The position numbers and the translations under genes were made by a program. A model generated the notes under the pieces. The model made no database searches and was not told the DNA's origin. It saw only the letters and a list, made by a program, of their open reading frames with translations. Positions 53,953 to 64,000 of a stretch of DNA of 64,000 nt are shown in pieces. How positions within the stretch are numbered: position 1 is the first letter of the stretch; the number at the start of each line of letters is the position of its first letter. The stretch comes from Eucommia ulmoides (taxonomy: Eukaryota > Streptophyta > Magnoliopsida > Garryales > Eucommiaceae): the NCBI GenBank assembly GCA_016647705.1, contig CM028327.1, forward strand, positions 46,431,977 to 46,495,976, read 5' to 3'.

Positions 53953-56900
53953 ATGTTTAGAAATAAGTTCATCACACCCCTTTCTACACTTCTACGCAGT
54001 CTCTATCCCTCTAACGTTTGTTGTTCCATTTCACAAATTTCCACACCTTTCTCCTCTTCCCATCCCTTTGATGTCAAAGAACCAGAATCTTTTAAAATTT
54101 TACTGAGAACTAGATTTCACTTTCTCTTCAATTGCAACTTTCTCGGGAAAAATCAGTTTTGCTCAGAATCCGTGGAAAAACTCCGGTGCTGGAGCTGCAA
54201 TGTTGTAGCTGGAAATACGTTGCCGTTTCTGGTGTGCGACTCTTGTCGAACCGTTCAGCCTGTTAATGACTCCGTTGATTACTTCCAGATATTTGGATTG
54301 TAAGTGTCCTTTTATCCAGAATTTATTGTTATTGCCTGGTTGTTACACAAGTTGAGAAAGAAATGATGTTAATTTGGCATTTTTTTTATTTAATAAACAT
54401 GCTGTTTGGTTATTTAGAAAGCTCCCATCAAAACTAACTTTGGAATATAGAGTAAGAAAATGCCATTTAAGTTTAAAAGAAATCTCAACATGAATGTTGT
54501 CAGAAAGTTGAAGTAATACAAAATATTTGGGCTTGAACATAACTGGGCTTTGAAGTGTTTGGTATATATTGATGCAAACTTTGAAGAAGCCTTGTCTGAT
54601 TAACAAATTGTGCAATTTGGTGGAATCTTCTTGCTTGCTCCCCTTTTGCTTGGGTCTTTATTATCTCCTTTTTGAAAGGACTTGCATTTGGCGGATTAAT
54701 TTCTATTCATGCATGAAGTAAGGCATTGAATTGTATGCATCTATTGTCAAGCAATAAACTAATAACATGATTGGATCTTAGGGAGAAAAAGTACGAAATG
54801 GAAGAGGATAATCTAGAGGGGAAGTACAAAAACTGGCAGAAGAAACTCCATCCAGATTTGGTTCATTCAAAATCTGAGGTTTGTCCTTTTCTGTCTTTCA
54901 GAGTTCTATTTCCTTTACCTTTTTTTTTTTTTTTTTTTTTTTTTAAAGAAGTTACTCTTGAATGTACGTTTTAGAAAGAAAGAGAGTATGCTGCTGAACA
55001 ATCTGCCCGAGTGATTGATGCATATCGCACACTCATCAATCCATTGGCAAGGGCAATATACATTGTAAGTCTACTTTTGACATATTGTTGAATTTGTAAT
55101 CGTTGTCAATATGTCAGATTTGTAACATTTGAGTCTCTATACAAGGTATGGTTTGGTTGAGTTTCCAGATTTATGTTTAATTTTTTGCTGCTCATTTATA
55201 TGTGAACTAGTATATACCCCTGCCTAAACCTACTATTTTAAATTGAACAATTATTAAAAAAATCAAAATAACTACAAATGCACAGGAATGAATTTATTTC
55301 ATTTGCAAAGTTTTGCGACTGGGGAAGCTATTGTGGGCAAAAAACCTCGTAATAAAGGAGGAGTTCTTTTGTTTATTTTTTGATGCCTGAATTTTTGTTT
55401 GGATTTCTCAGTATGATTTTCCTCATTATTTGGTGTTTCACCGTCTGTTTACTGCATTTGTTGTCTTCTGACTTCCCTCACATGAAACAACGTATCAAAT
55501 TTGATTACTTTCTCACTTTTTCAGTTGAAGCTAGGAGGCCTGGATGTGGATGAAGAAGAAAGGATTTCGGACTTAGAGTTGCTAGCAGAGGTACTGCCTA
55601 AAACTATCTACCTTTTGTGAATCAATTCTTAGTTTGTTATTTGAGTTTACTATTTCTCACCGTTAATCTAACACATTTCTCAATGTATACTAAACAAACT
55701 AGCTGTTGCCGTCAATCTTTCCTATGTACATGACAGGAGTTTGCTTTTAAAGTACTGGCCATGTTCTTTGCTTATCTTCAGAGTTCATAAACTGTTTTAC
55801 TTTCGGCAAATTTTGACGCCCATTAAGTTCCCCTGAAATGCAGGCCTGGCCCCAACCAACATGGTTTTCCAGTGTATACAACTTAAAATAACCAAAAATA
55901 GCACTCTGTTTGTTCATCTATGCATGGGCTCGTCACTGATGGCCCAAACTTGGTGTTCCTTTTTTTTTTTTCCCATTAATAAAGTGAACGTGAAACATGC
56001 CTATATCTCTGTTCATTCTCTTTTAACTTTTTGTTTTATATAAAGGGGACATCTATTCTTGTTTTGGGCACCTAAATGCTTATGGCCGACCCAATTTCCC
56101 TCGTAACAGATGCTGCATAACATGAATCTTGATTTCCTGTTAATGTAATTTTAATTATTATGGGAAGTCTGTTTGATATAAAGCATTAAGATAGGAGGCA
56201 TGTTTAAAACAAAATGACAGTGGAATTCACTATGAGAAAATGCTTAGGATATGATTTCACCCTTGATCCTGAAATGTAGTTCCTCTCCTATGTACTTTCC
56301 TGGTCATGTCTGAACGATGACTTCTAAGCTAAGCTCAAGAACTATCATGATCATGTAAGCGATTGGGTTACTAAATACCGAGCAAATTAACAAAAAGATT
56401 AAAATTTCTCTCAATGGTAATACTTCTGAACCAACTTCAAAACACCAATTAAACAAAATGATCAAGAATGTTTTAAACATGTCAAATGTCAACAATAACA
56501 AAAAATGTTGAGGACATGCACATCCCGCAAGGCAACAACATACATTTATAAATTATCCAATACACAAAAAAAGCAACAAACTAAAAATCTTTCTTCCTTA
56601 GCGTTAGGTTGATATTCATCCCTTTGCCAATCATTGTCGTTATCTTCACCCAAACACCATATTGAGTAAAGGGTCCAACACCATGATTCTGTGAAACATT
56701 TTTTCCCAACCTACATTCTCAAAAGAACCCAAAGCAACACCTTTACCGGTCAATACCACTTCATCCTCAACATCATCTACACAAATTTCACAAGAAAAGA
56801 ATATTTAAAAAACCTAGTAAAAAAACTTTAACCTTATCTTCCACGTCTATGTTGTCTTCTGGAAAACGGCATCGTGCCTTCTTCATAGCATTGACTCCAA

Positions 56901-58092
56901 CTCATCATAATCAAAAAGTAGAAATGGATCTTATTCCTCTTCAACAATCCAAAATCAGTTCTGTATACTTTCAATGTCAATTTTATCTAAATCCATCTTC
57001 TTATAATAATGCCTAAAATACAAAAATAAAAATAAAAAAAGCTAAGATTTCTATAAAAATAAAAGTAAAAATAAAAATAAGATTTTTTAGGAGTATTATC
57101 ACAGCCAGAACCGGGCGGTTTGTCGAAAATTATTCCAGTTTGCCATCTCAACCGTAGTTTTTTCTATTTTTTTGATAAAATAAACAGTGTTAGGAGCTGT
57201 CCGGTTTGGAGGGTTGAATTGATTCGTTTTTGGACCGGCTGACTGTTCGACCAGTTGAACCATCTGGTCTTGTTTTTCAATCATTTTCTATTGGCTGGGT
57301 TTGATAACTTAGCATGCTTGTTTGGTTATTTTAAAAATTGACGTCCTCTTTGTCACGTTAAACATGCTTATAATTTTGGCTACTTAAGCCTTGGGATTAG
57401 GAAGTTGATGTGTGAATTGTAATTTATCGTTACTAATAAGTAACAAGTAATTTGCATTGCAGATTATGGAAATTAGGGAAGCTGTTGAAGCCGCCTCTGA
57501 TACCCAATTGTTAGAGCAGATTCAGGCTGAGGTATGACAACGGTTCTATGAAAGAGGCGTGTTACTAGGAGGGACCAAAGGGTGTGTGGATTGAGTGGTC
57601 TGCAATTCTTGTACATTAGGACATACATGGTTCTATGCACAGATTAGGTCAACATATAGTGTGTCTGGCAATTGGATTGCCTATGGTTTTAATTGAGTCT
57701 TCTAAATGCCATTATGTTATTTGAACATATTGGTGAATGACTTCTGAAGAAATTTTATTTTGTAGTTAAAATAATTCGGGCTACATGCTAAGTTCATTTT
57801 CTTGTTAGAATACTCCAGTTGGTAGGCCTATGTTGCTCTGCATTTGTTTCATGTCCATGTTGTTTGAAGATTAGATTTGTGGGTTGTTTTTTTTCATTAT
57901 TGTTTTTTATGTTTTAATTTATAACGTAAGTTTTTGTTCCGCTTGAATCCCTAGATGCAAGAGAAACTGAGACATTGGTCCAAATCCTTTGCTGATGCAT
58001 TTCGACATCGAAATTTTGAAGGAGCTCTAAATGCTGTCCGGAGGATGACATATTATAAGCGTGCAACAGAAGAAATTATTAAGAAACTCTGA
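53953..58092 (+). CDS. HSCB: Iron-sulfur cluster co-chaperone HscB, mitochondrial (6 exons, 268 aa)
   Basis: Exons are 53953-54299, 54782-54878, 54975-55064, 55525-55590, 57463-57531 and 57955-58092, all GT-AG, 807 nt in frame. The product is a J-type co-chaperone that brings the scaffold ISCU and its Fe-S cluster to the mitochondrial Hsp70. Residues about 1-60 resemble a mitochondrial presequence. Then comes a zinc-binding pair, CWSC and CDSC (about 80-100), as in plant and animal HscB. The J domain carries the HPD motif in KKLHPDLV and continues through ARVIDAYRTLINPLARAIYI. The C-terminal three-helix domain includes IMEIREAVEAA and ends in NFEGALNAVRRMTYYKRATE, typical of the ISCU-binding face. 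The start is the first ATG in the frame. The gene looks intact. Confidence 0.94.
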
Positions 58093-58559
58093 TTATTTGT
58101 ATAAGTATCTCAACCAGGCAATATCAGTTCTATTTTAATTTCTGATATGGTTATGGTAGCATGACATGTATGGCGCGCATTACATAAATATATACATGGA
58201 GTTTTTTTGTTTACACCAAAAGAAAGGCATTAATATATTTTGTTTTATTCATTTTTTGAACGGTTTAATTTCTTACGCCAATGCAATGTTAATGTGCATG
58301 GGTCGGTTTTAAACCTCCCTCCCGCTTCAACCCTCTGAAGGGTAAAGAAAATGAGAAAATTGGTGCACTTTTTATGCCATATATTTTTCAGAAATGTATT
58401 GAGATAATGAATTTCAAATATTGGAAGAGAAAACGCCATAGGCAACGGTTGAATTTCAAATATGGAAGAGGAAACATGTAGGACACTTACGATCAAATAT
58501 TGGAAGAGGAAACACTATAGGGAATAGTTGGCTTTTAAAATGTTGCTGAACCATCTAAT
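58093..58559. other. HscB 3' flank
   Basis: Probably holds the 3' UTR of HscB (58093 to about 58250). A 40-bp unit (AAATATTGGAAGAGGAAAC or a close variant) is repeated three times at about 58418-58515. No gene seen. Confidence 0.5.
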
Positions 58560-58569
58560 TTATTTGTAT

Positions 58570-59549
58570 GGGTGTATGTCATTGACATCTTCTGTCATTT
58601 TGTATTATACCATATATCTCCTTTGTCATTTTGTAAATACCAGAAATTTCTCATGTCTTTTTCTCAAACACCACTTACCTCTCTTTAGACAAAATTGCCC
58701 TTAGGTGATTTTTTTAAAAATTCATTAGCACCCTTATATTTTTAAAATTATATTTTTTACCCTTAACTTTTTAAATAATTATATTTATCTTTCACCACAA
58801 CCCAACTCCCACCGCCACCGCCCAACCGCCACCACCCACCGCTGCCACCCACCGCCATCCAACGCCACCATCTTTTTACTTTTTACACTAATATTTCTAT
58901 TAAAAAATAATACTTTTTTTAACTCTTTTTTTTTTTTTTAACAAAATGAAAAAAATAAAATAAAAAATAAAAAAATCAAGAAGCGAAGAAGATCGGTACT
59001 TTTATCCCTAAATTTTAGATTGGTCTTAAATTGCACTTTAATTGGTGCAAAGAGTAATTAAAAAATAGAGATGATGTTAATGAATTTTTTTTTTTTTTTT
59101 TTTTTTTTTAAATAAAAGAAAAAATTATATTTTTGTAAGGGCATTTGTCTTTTTACATCAAAATATTGGCGGGGGCGGGTGGCGGTACGAGGTGGCAGAG
59201 GGTGTCGGTGGGTGGTTTTGGCAGTGGGAGGTGATGGGCGGCGACGGGTGGTGGGTGGTGGCGACAGTAGGAGGTGGTGGCGGCTGTGAGTGTGCGGTGG
59301 TAGGAGGTGTTGATGAATATATATAAATTAAAAGATTATTTATGTATTTTATTTTTTTATTTTTTAATTATTTTTTAAATAGTGAAAGGTAAAATTGGTA
59401 TTATAATAAAATTTTTATTATTTTTTAATTATTAAGGGGGATAAGTGGTGTTTGATAAAAAGATAGGGGAGGTCTCTGGTATTTACAAAATGACAAGGGA
59501 GGTATATGATATAGTATAAAATGACAGGGGAGGTCAATGACAATATCCC
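58570..59549. mobile_element. Foldback MITE, MULE type (copy B)
   Basis: Sister of 42178-43097: ends GGGTGTATGTCATTGACATC and, on the other strand, GGGATATTGTCATTGACCTC. It has the same CACTTACCTCTCTTTAGACA phrase, CCACC-rich left arm and GGTGG-rich right arm. Identical target copies TTATTTGTAT (10 bases, one perhaps by chance) flank it at 58560-58569 and 59550-59559. 980 bp, noncoding. Located about 480 bp past the HscB stop. Confidence 0.9.
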
Positions 59550-59559
59550 TTATTTGTAT

Positions 59560-62229
59560 TTGTAGAGTTGTTTTCTTAAAATCATTGCTGAGTTGTGTAG
59601 CAGGTAACAATTAGTTGAGTCATTGGGGCATTGTTCAAGATCTGTTCAAGTTGTTCAGAGGGAAATTTAGAATACATCGCTAATTTTAGAGGTAAACTAA
59701 TCTAATTGTCTAGATTAGTTTCTTATGATTTCATCCACATCACATGTTGATTTCGGCTAGAGTTTTTTTTTTCTTCAATTGGTATCAAAGAATCAAAGAA
59801 CTTAACCTCGTCCGAAGATTAGCCGTTAAGAACGCTCAACGATCGCTTCGCCGTCTTCTCCACTTTGGGATGTGAGCTCCACCTCTAAAACTTCTAAATC
59901 TACCCTTATATATATTCTAAATGGTTAAAAAATGCAAGAGAGGCCGGAGAAGGGGGAGGAGAGGGGATATATATAGGCAAAATATCCTAAAAATATCTAA
60001 AAATATCTTCAGTTTGTGCAGAGATCAATGCGGCGGCCATGGGATTCAGCGCTGCGGTGGTGGGTAGGTCAGTTTGTTGATCGCTGCGGTGGTGAAGACA
60101 ACGGTGGACTTGGAAAACATTTTACTGGTTTATCGTCTAGGCGGTGGTTCATCAGTAGTATTTGTGTCTTCGCAGCATTTTCACCGTTGCGACGGTGGTC
60201 TGGACGCTGCGGTGGTGGGCTTGTTTCATAGTTTTGCCTCCGAGCTTGTTTTTCTACCGTTTTTGGTTCGATCTCATCTTTTTCGCTCCAGTTTCCTATC
60301 TTTTTGCCTCACACACCTGATTTATACAAAAAGTAATAAAACTAATTAAAACGTAATAAAATACTATATAAACACTCAAAAACTAACTTAATTCAGTTTG
60401 AAAATATGTAGGTAGATCACACCTATCAAATACCTCAAAACTTGGAATTTGGCTAATTCTCGAGCCAAACACACACACGAAAATGAAAAACAAAATTGAA
60501 TTAAATAACAAATAACCTAAAAACAATCTAAACATAATGACATATGAGTTTTGACTTCTTCTAATGGCTTATTTATTTTTGTCCCTCAACAACCGCTAGT
60601 CATATCGAGTTCAGGCGGTAAAACACATCATGTGGTTCTAGAATTTCGACATGCAATAATGGTGAACGCTATTCTAGATTCTGTAAACGTGTTAGTGCGT
60701 GACTCAATAATATGGTTATACAATGACCGGATTGGATTATCTCCCAACGAAACTCATGACTTAGACCGTATAGGACTAGGATTTCCATTCGCCTGATTGG
60801 GGTCCATTCTCCACTAATGTAGGTTTAGTAGTTTAAAGAGATCAGAAAGACTTGGTTCAGTTTTGGTATATTTGGCCAAGGAAAATTTGGAATAGAAAAC
60901 GGGTTAATGTTGTTAACTTAACATTACCCAAGGCTCAACGCTTGGCATATTTACTCTCGAATCCCCATACTTAGATTGGAAACAATACCGAACATGCATT
61001 TAAGACCGACGTACTCACTTGTAAAAAAGAAACGTAATTTTTTTTTTTTACTAACCACACCCCAAACTTATTCGATTAGTATTATTTCACGGGTGTGGTT
61101 AAAACAAACAAAAAATAACAAGTGAGTACTCAAATACCGAACCAATTAGAAGTTCGCCCAAAATCCAAATGCTCACATCAAGAAGCATTTGCAATTGCTA
61201 ACTTGATTAACTCAAATGTGCTTTTAAATCCAGCGATATAGGTTTGGAAAAAGATCAACTAGCTAGGGTATTAGCTTATGTGTCCAGAATTGAATTGGCA
61301 TTTTAGGCTTCGACAGGATAACGAGGTATAAACATATTACAAGGTAGGCTTAAAAAGGCTCAAGCGACAAAACGACTGCCTAAATCACGTCTCCTGAATT
61401 ACCTCGCCTAGGATTTCGCCTCAAGTTTTCCTCTCAATCAAGTTCTAGAATCCTTAATGTGTCATGAATTCGGCTAATCGATAATCATCCTCAAATCAAT
61501 TGAATAGAAATACATTGAGTCTACGTGCTCATGAAAATTAGGATCTACAATAATTTTTATTAAAACGCATTGTCAAGCACACAGAATCACACATGTATGG
61601 GTATTACCCTTGACCTAAAAAACAACCAGAGTTAATTTCATCATCGGGTGACGACCCAGATGAACGCAAAACTCAGCATGCATACAACAACAACATAAAA
61701 ATAAACACATTCTAACTAAACACACATGCAATATGGAAAAACAATAACACATACTAATATCCTACACATCATCGCCAAACTCAAAATGGACAGTGTCCTC
61801 GGTGAACCCAATCATCATTCTCAACATATAGGAAATTAAAGCATGGACGAGTTGTGGTCACCAACTTCGCGAAATTGACCTCGAACTCTTCCCTCAATCT
61901 GAAAAGGAACATTACCCCGATGAACCCTTTGGACATACCTTCTCATCTCTATTAACTCGTCCCTCAATCGAGTCATTTCGACGAGTCGTTTCTCGCACAA
62001 CTCGATCTGAGAGCCTAGCCACTTGTCTACATACATCCCCTGAACCTCGCTCCACGTGTGAGGATATTCTCCAACACAAAAAATATGAGAATCCATTCAA
62101 GCACAAAATTAAACACAAGAGAACTATATTAACGCTGATTACTAACCAGAAAGCCTCCGAAGCACAGATCCTGTACATAGAAACAGAAAACGAGTATCTC
62201 AGAACCCTAATATTTATATAGACAACAAA
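59560..62229. other. Unclassified repeat-derived DNA
   Basis: A tRNA-Met primer-binding-like word ATTGGTATCAAAG at 59778-59790 follows a possible LTR end TTCTTCA, hinting at a small LTR element nearby. 60010-60240 is GC-rich with GCTGCGGTGGTG-type repeats. 61049-61102 has an inverted pair TAACCACACCCC / GGGTGTGGTTA. A minus-strand frame at 62096-61836 (86 aa, ATG start, Met/Arg/Glu-rich helix) and the plus frame 60551-60796 are not recognised. Confidence 0.35.
61836..62096 (-). CDS. Unrecognised 86-aa open frame
   Basis: Begins with a true ATG at 62096 and contains a helical stretch (LGSQIELCEKRLVEMTRLRD, then ELIEMRRYVQRVHRG) and a stop at 61836. No family recognised. It lies next to the probable gypsy LTR and may be a fragment of a mobile-element product rather than a host gene. 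Confidence 0.25.
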   Translation of the reverse strand: MDSHIFCVGEYPHTWSEVQGMYVDKWLGSQIELCEKRLVEMTRLRDELIEMRRYVQRVHRGNVPFQIEGRVRGQFREVGDHNSSML

Positions 62230-62234
62230 CGAAC

Positions 62235-64000
62235 TGTCACGACCCGTCCTGGACTCTCATCATCCCGAGGCTGCCGTGACTACAGTATGACGTCACCAAA
62301 ATAAAACCCAACAACCTGATAAATATGACAATATACACCCACTATATAGTACATACAGTTATTATGGGGGCGCACCCGACCCGAAGTTTCTTTCTAACTA
62401 AAAGTATTTACTCATGAGCCTTTTATAGGTTCGCTTCTGACAGCTTCTCCCAAGCTCCTATATGACTTTATCGCGTAGCTCTACCTAGTGCCAGTAGGGG
62501 ACCGACTCCTAGCCGTTGTACCTGCGAGTGTAATGCCTTCTTAGTAAAACATTTTTCAAAATATTAATACATTCTAAATATTTTCACAATTTAGTATGGA
62601 TCAAGCATGGGAGTATAAGCAATGAAAATAAAACGATATAGATAAGTCTCATCCAAATCCATCTAGTACAAAATCCCACCAAACATCACAAAGAATAATA
62701 TCACACCAACTAATATACGTAAAACGCCACATCTCAAGCACACACTACCAACACACACACACTGGCCAGCCCTAGTGATCGTTTTAACCTCACGATCGGG
62801 AGTTTGGAACGGTACCGTACCATCCGTAGGATATGCCTTCCTACGAACACCCATCACTCCGCCGAAGCGGATAATCACTACGCAGTATAAACGTCTAACA
62901 TCACTCTGCCGAAGCAGATATACATCACTCCGCCGAAGCGGATAACATCACTCCGCCGAAGCGGATAAATACTATGCCATCGTCTAACCAATAACATCAT
63001 CATCAAATCACAACGTAATGCTATCGTCTAATCTACATCGTCAATTCACACAACCACCTCTCTTTCTATTAAAACCGTCTTTTAAATCCAACAAAAATCA
63101 TTTAGTATACTTCTTTTCGAAAACCATTGGAATTTCCCGAAAATTCAGTTTATCAGTTCGCTCAAATCCTGCTTGGTCCATATCGTCTATAAATTTATAC
63201 CGTTTAAATAATCACATATTTTATCATATATATACATAGAAAAATAGTTAGGTAAGAAGGCAGTACACTCACCTCTATATCCGTTTGCAAAACTGACACT
63301 GACCGCACTTTATCTGGACGCCAGTGCCTGCGAACCTAATAGTGGCAGATTCTAAATTAATATCTTATCGACAACATCCTAATCATGCAATGGGGACCCT
63401 ATATTCCAAATCGTTACTAATTTTATGTACTACACACTTAAAATTAATTAATCGCCACGAAATTATTATGATTTTAGGATTTGTAACACTAACTAAAATT
63501 TAAATTAACGAGAATTAATAATCGATTGGAGTTTCACCTGTTTTCGAAACGTTTGGCGACCCCGAGATGAGTTTTGGATTCTCCTGGGGTGGTTTCTGCA
63601 ATTTCCCTTTTTTTTTTTTTCCTCTTCTTCTTCCCCGTTTCCTGTTTTTGCTTCCCGGCACTGTTCACGGTTTGTTCTTTTGAGGTGTCCTCCGGCCGGC
63701 CACGCATCATCCGTCGGCAAGGCGGTACCCACCGACGCACATCGTCACAGCCAGCCGACGACCGACGGCCGTCCGCCCGTACATCCCCCGTCCATCCGAA
63801 CCGACGAACGCCCCTCCGCCGATCTCTCTCTCTTTCACCAACTCCGGCCACCCCACTAAATATACACACCCACATACACACAAATACGTCTAAAAACACT
63901 CACACACAGACAATAACCCAAAGCAGAGCACACACGCACGGCCAAACCTATTACCGAACACTTACCGGACGACCGACGGCGAACACCCACCACCTATGCC
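62235..64000 (-). mobile_element. Probable Ty3/gypsy LTR, extends to or beyond the window edge (fossil)
   Basis: On the minus strand the end at 62235 reads GACGGGTCGTGACA, a 3' end familiar from plant Ty3/gypsy (chromovirus) LTRs. The body has the tandem CCGCCGAAGCGG units (62849-62968) and CpG-rich blocks near 63650-63830. Adjacent to 62235 there is no primer-binding site, so this is a 3' LTR or a solo LTR. The other end could not be located and probably lies near or past 64000. Confidence 0.45.
62849..62968. repeat. Tandem array of CATCACTCCGCCGAAGCGGATA
   Basis: Four imperfect units of 20-40 bases share the core CATCACTCCGCCGAAGCGGAT (one has CTGCCGAAGCAGAT, where both sides of the small palindrome changed together). 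Lies inside the probable gypsy LTR. Confidence 0.8.

Noticed and set aside
60016-60349. Arg/Gly/Val-rich frames
   Set aside because: Two overlapping frames in GCGGTGG-type simple repeats, with no similarity recognised.
63505-63899. Lys/Arg/Glu-rich minus-strand frames at the window end
   Set aside because: Low-complexity Lys run (CTTCTTC tract) and CpG-rich LTR DNA; no domain recognised.

Overview
The window is nuclear DNA of a flowering plant, almost certainly a eudicot. It has intron-rich plastid- and mitochondrion-targeted genes with GT-AG introns, AT-rich intergenic DNA, Ty1/copia and Ty3/gypsy-type LTR fossils, MULE and MITE transposons and a Helitron-like end. The species cannot be fixed by eye.

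Layout. 1-5318: old Ty1/copia element (412-5313, target duplication GTTAC). 5319-6676: unclassified DNA holding a solo LTR (5822-6193). 6677-20604: a cluster of three host genes, all on the minus strand: a RAP-domain chloroplast protein (6677-8843, 3 exons, 647 aa), an APS2-like catalytically defective ADP-glucose pyrophosphorylase small subunit (9392-11632, 9 exons, 463 aa) and lumazine synthase of riboflavin synthesis (12803-20604, 8 exons, 233 aa, with long introns). 20.7-53.9 kb: transposon-rich DNA. It holds a duplicated ~280-bp repeat, a Helitron-like element, a MULE transposase gene split by a copia element (23941-30671), and a ~10-kb LTR element with 2.35-kb LTRs (32196-42153, target duplication AAAAC) that itself carries a nested 1.2-kb solo LTR (35975-37200, target duplication GTTTC). 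Foldback MULE-like elements and MITEs follow (42178-43097, 44510-46682, 46725-47435), then a degenerate unrecognised gene (about 48.8-51.3 kb) and an inverted-repeat element (52.35-53.1 kb). 53953-58092: a plus-strand gene for the mitochondrial iron-sulfur co-chaperone HscB (6 exons, 268 aa). 58570-59549: a second copy of the foldback MITE. From 59.55 kb to the end: unclassified repeat-derived DNA with a probable Ty3/gypsy LTR starting at 62235.

The four host genes do not form one pathway. Three act in plastids (rRNA maturation, a starch-enzyme relative, riboflavin) and one in mitochondria (Fe-S cluster transfer). All four models were checked for reading-frame continuity across every splice junction, and each total is a whole number of codons. 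The most unusual things seen are the composite 10-kb LTR element, whose LTRs and interior both carry dense clusters of the WRKY-type TTGACC core, the pseudoenzyme-like APS2 gene, and the MULE gene interrupted by a retroelement.
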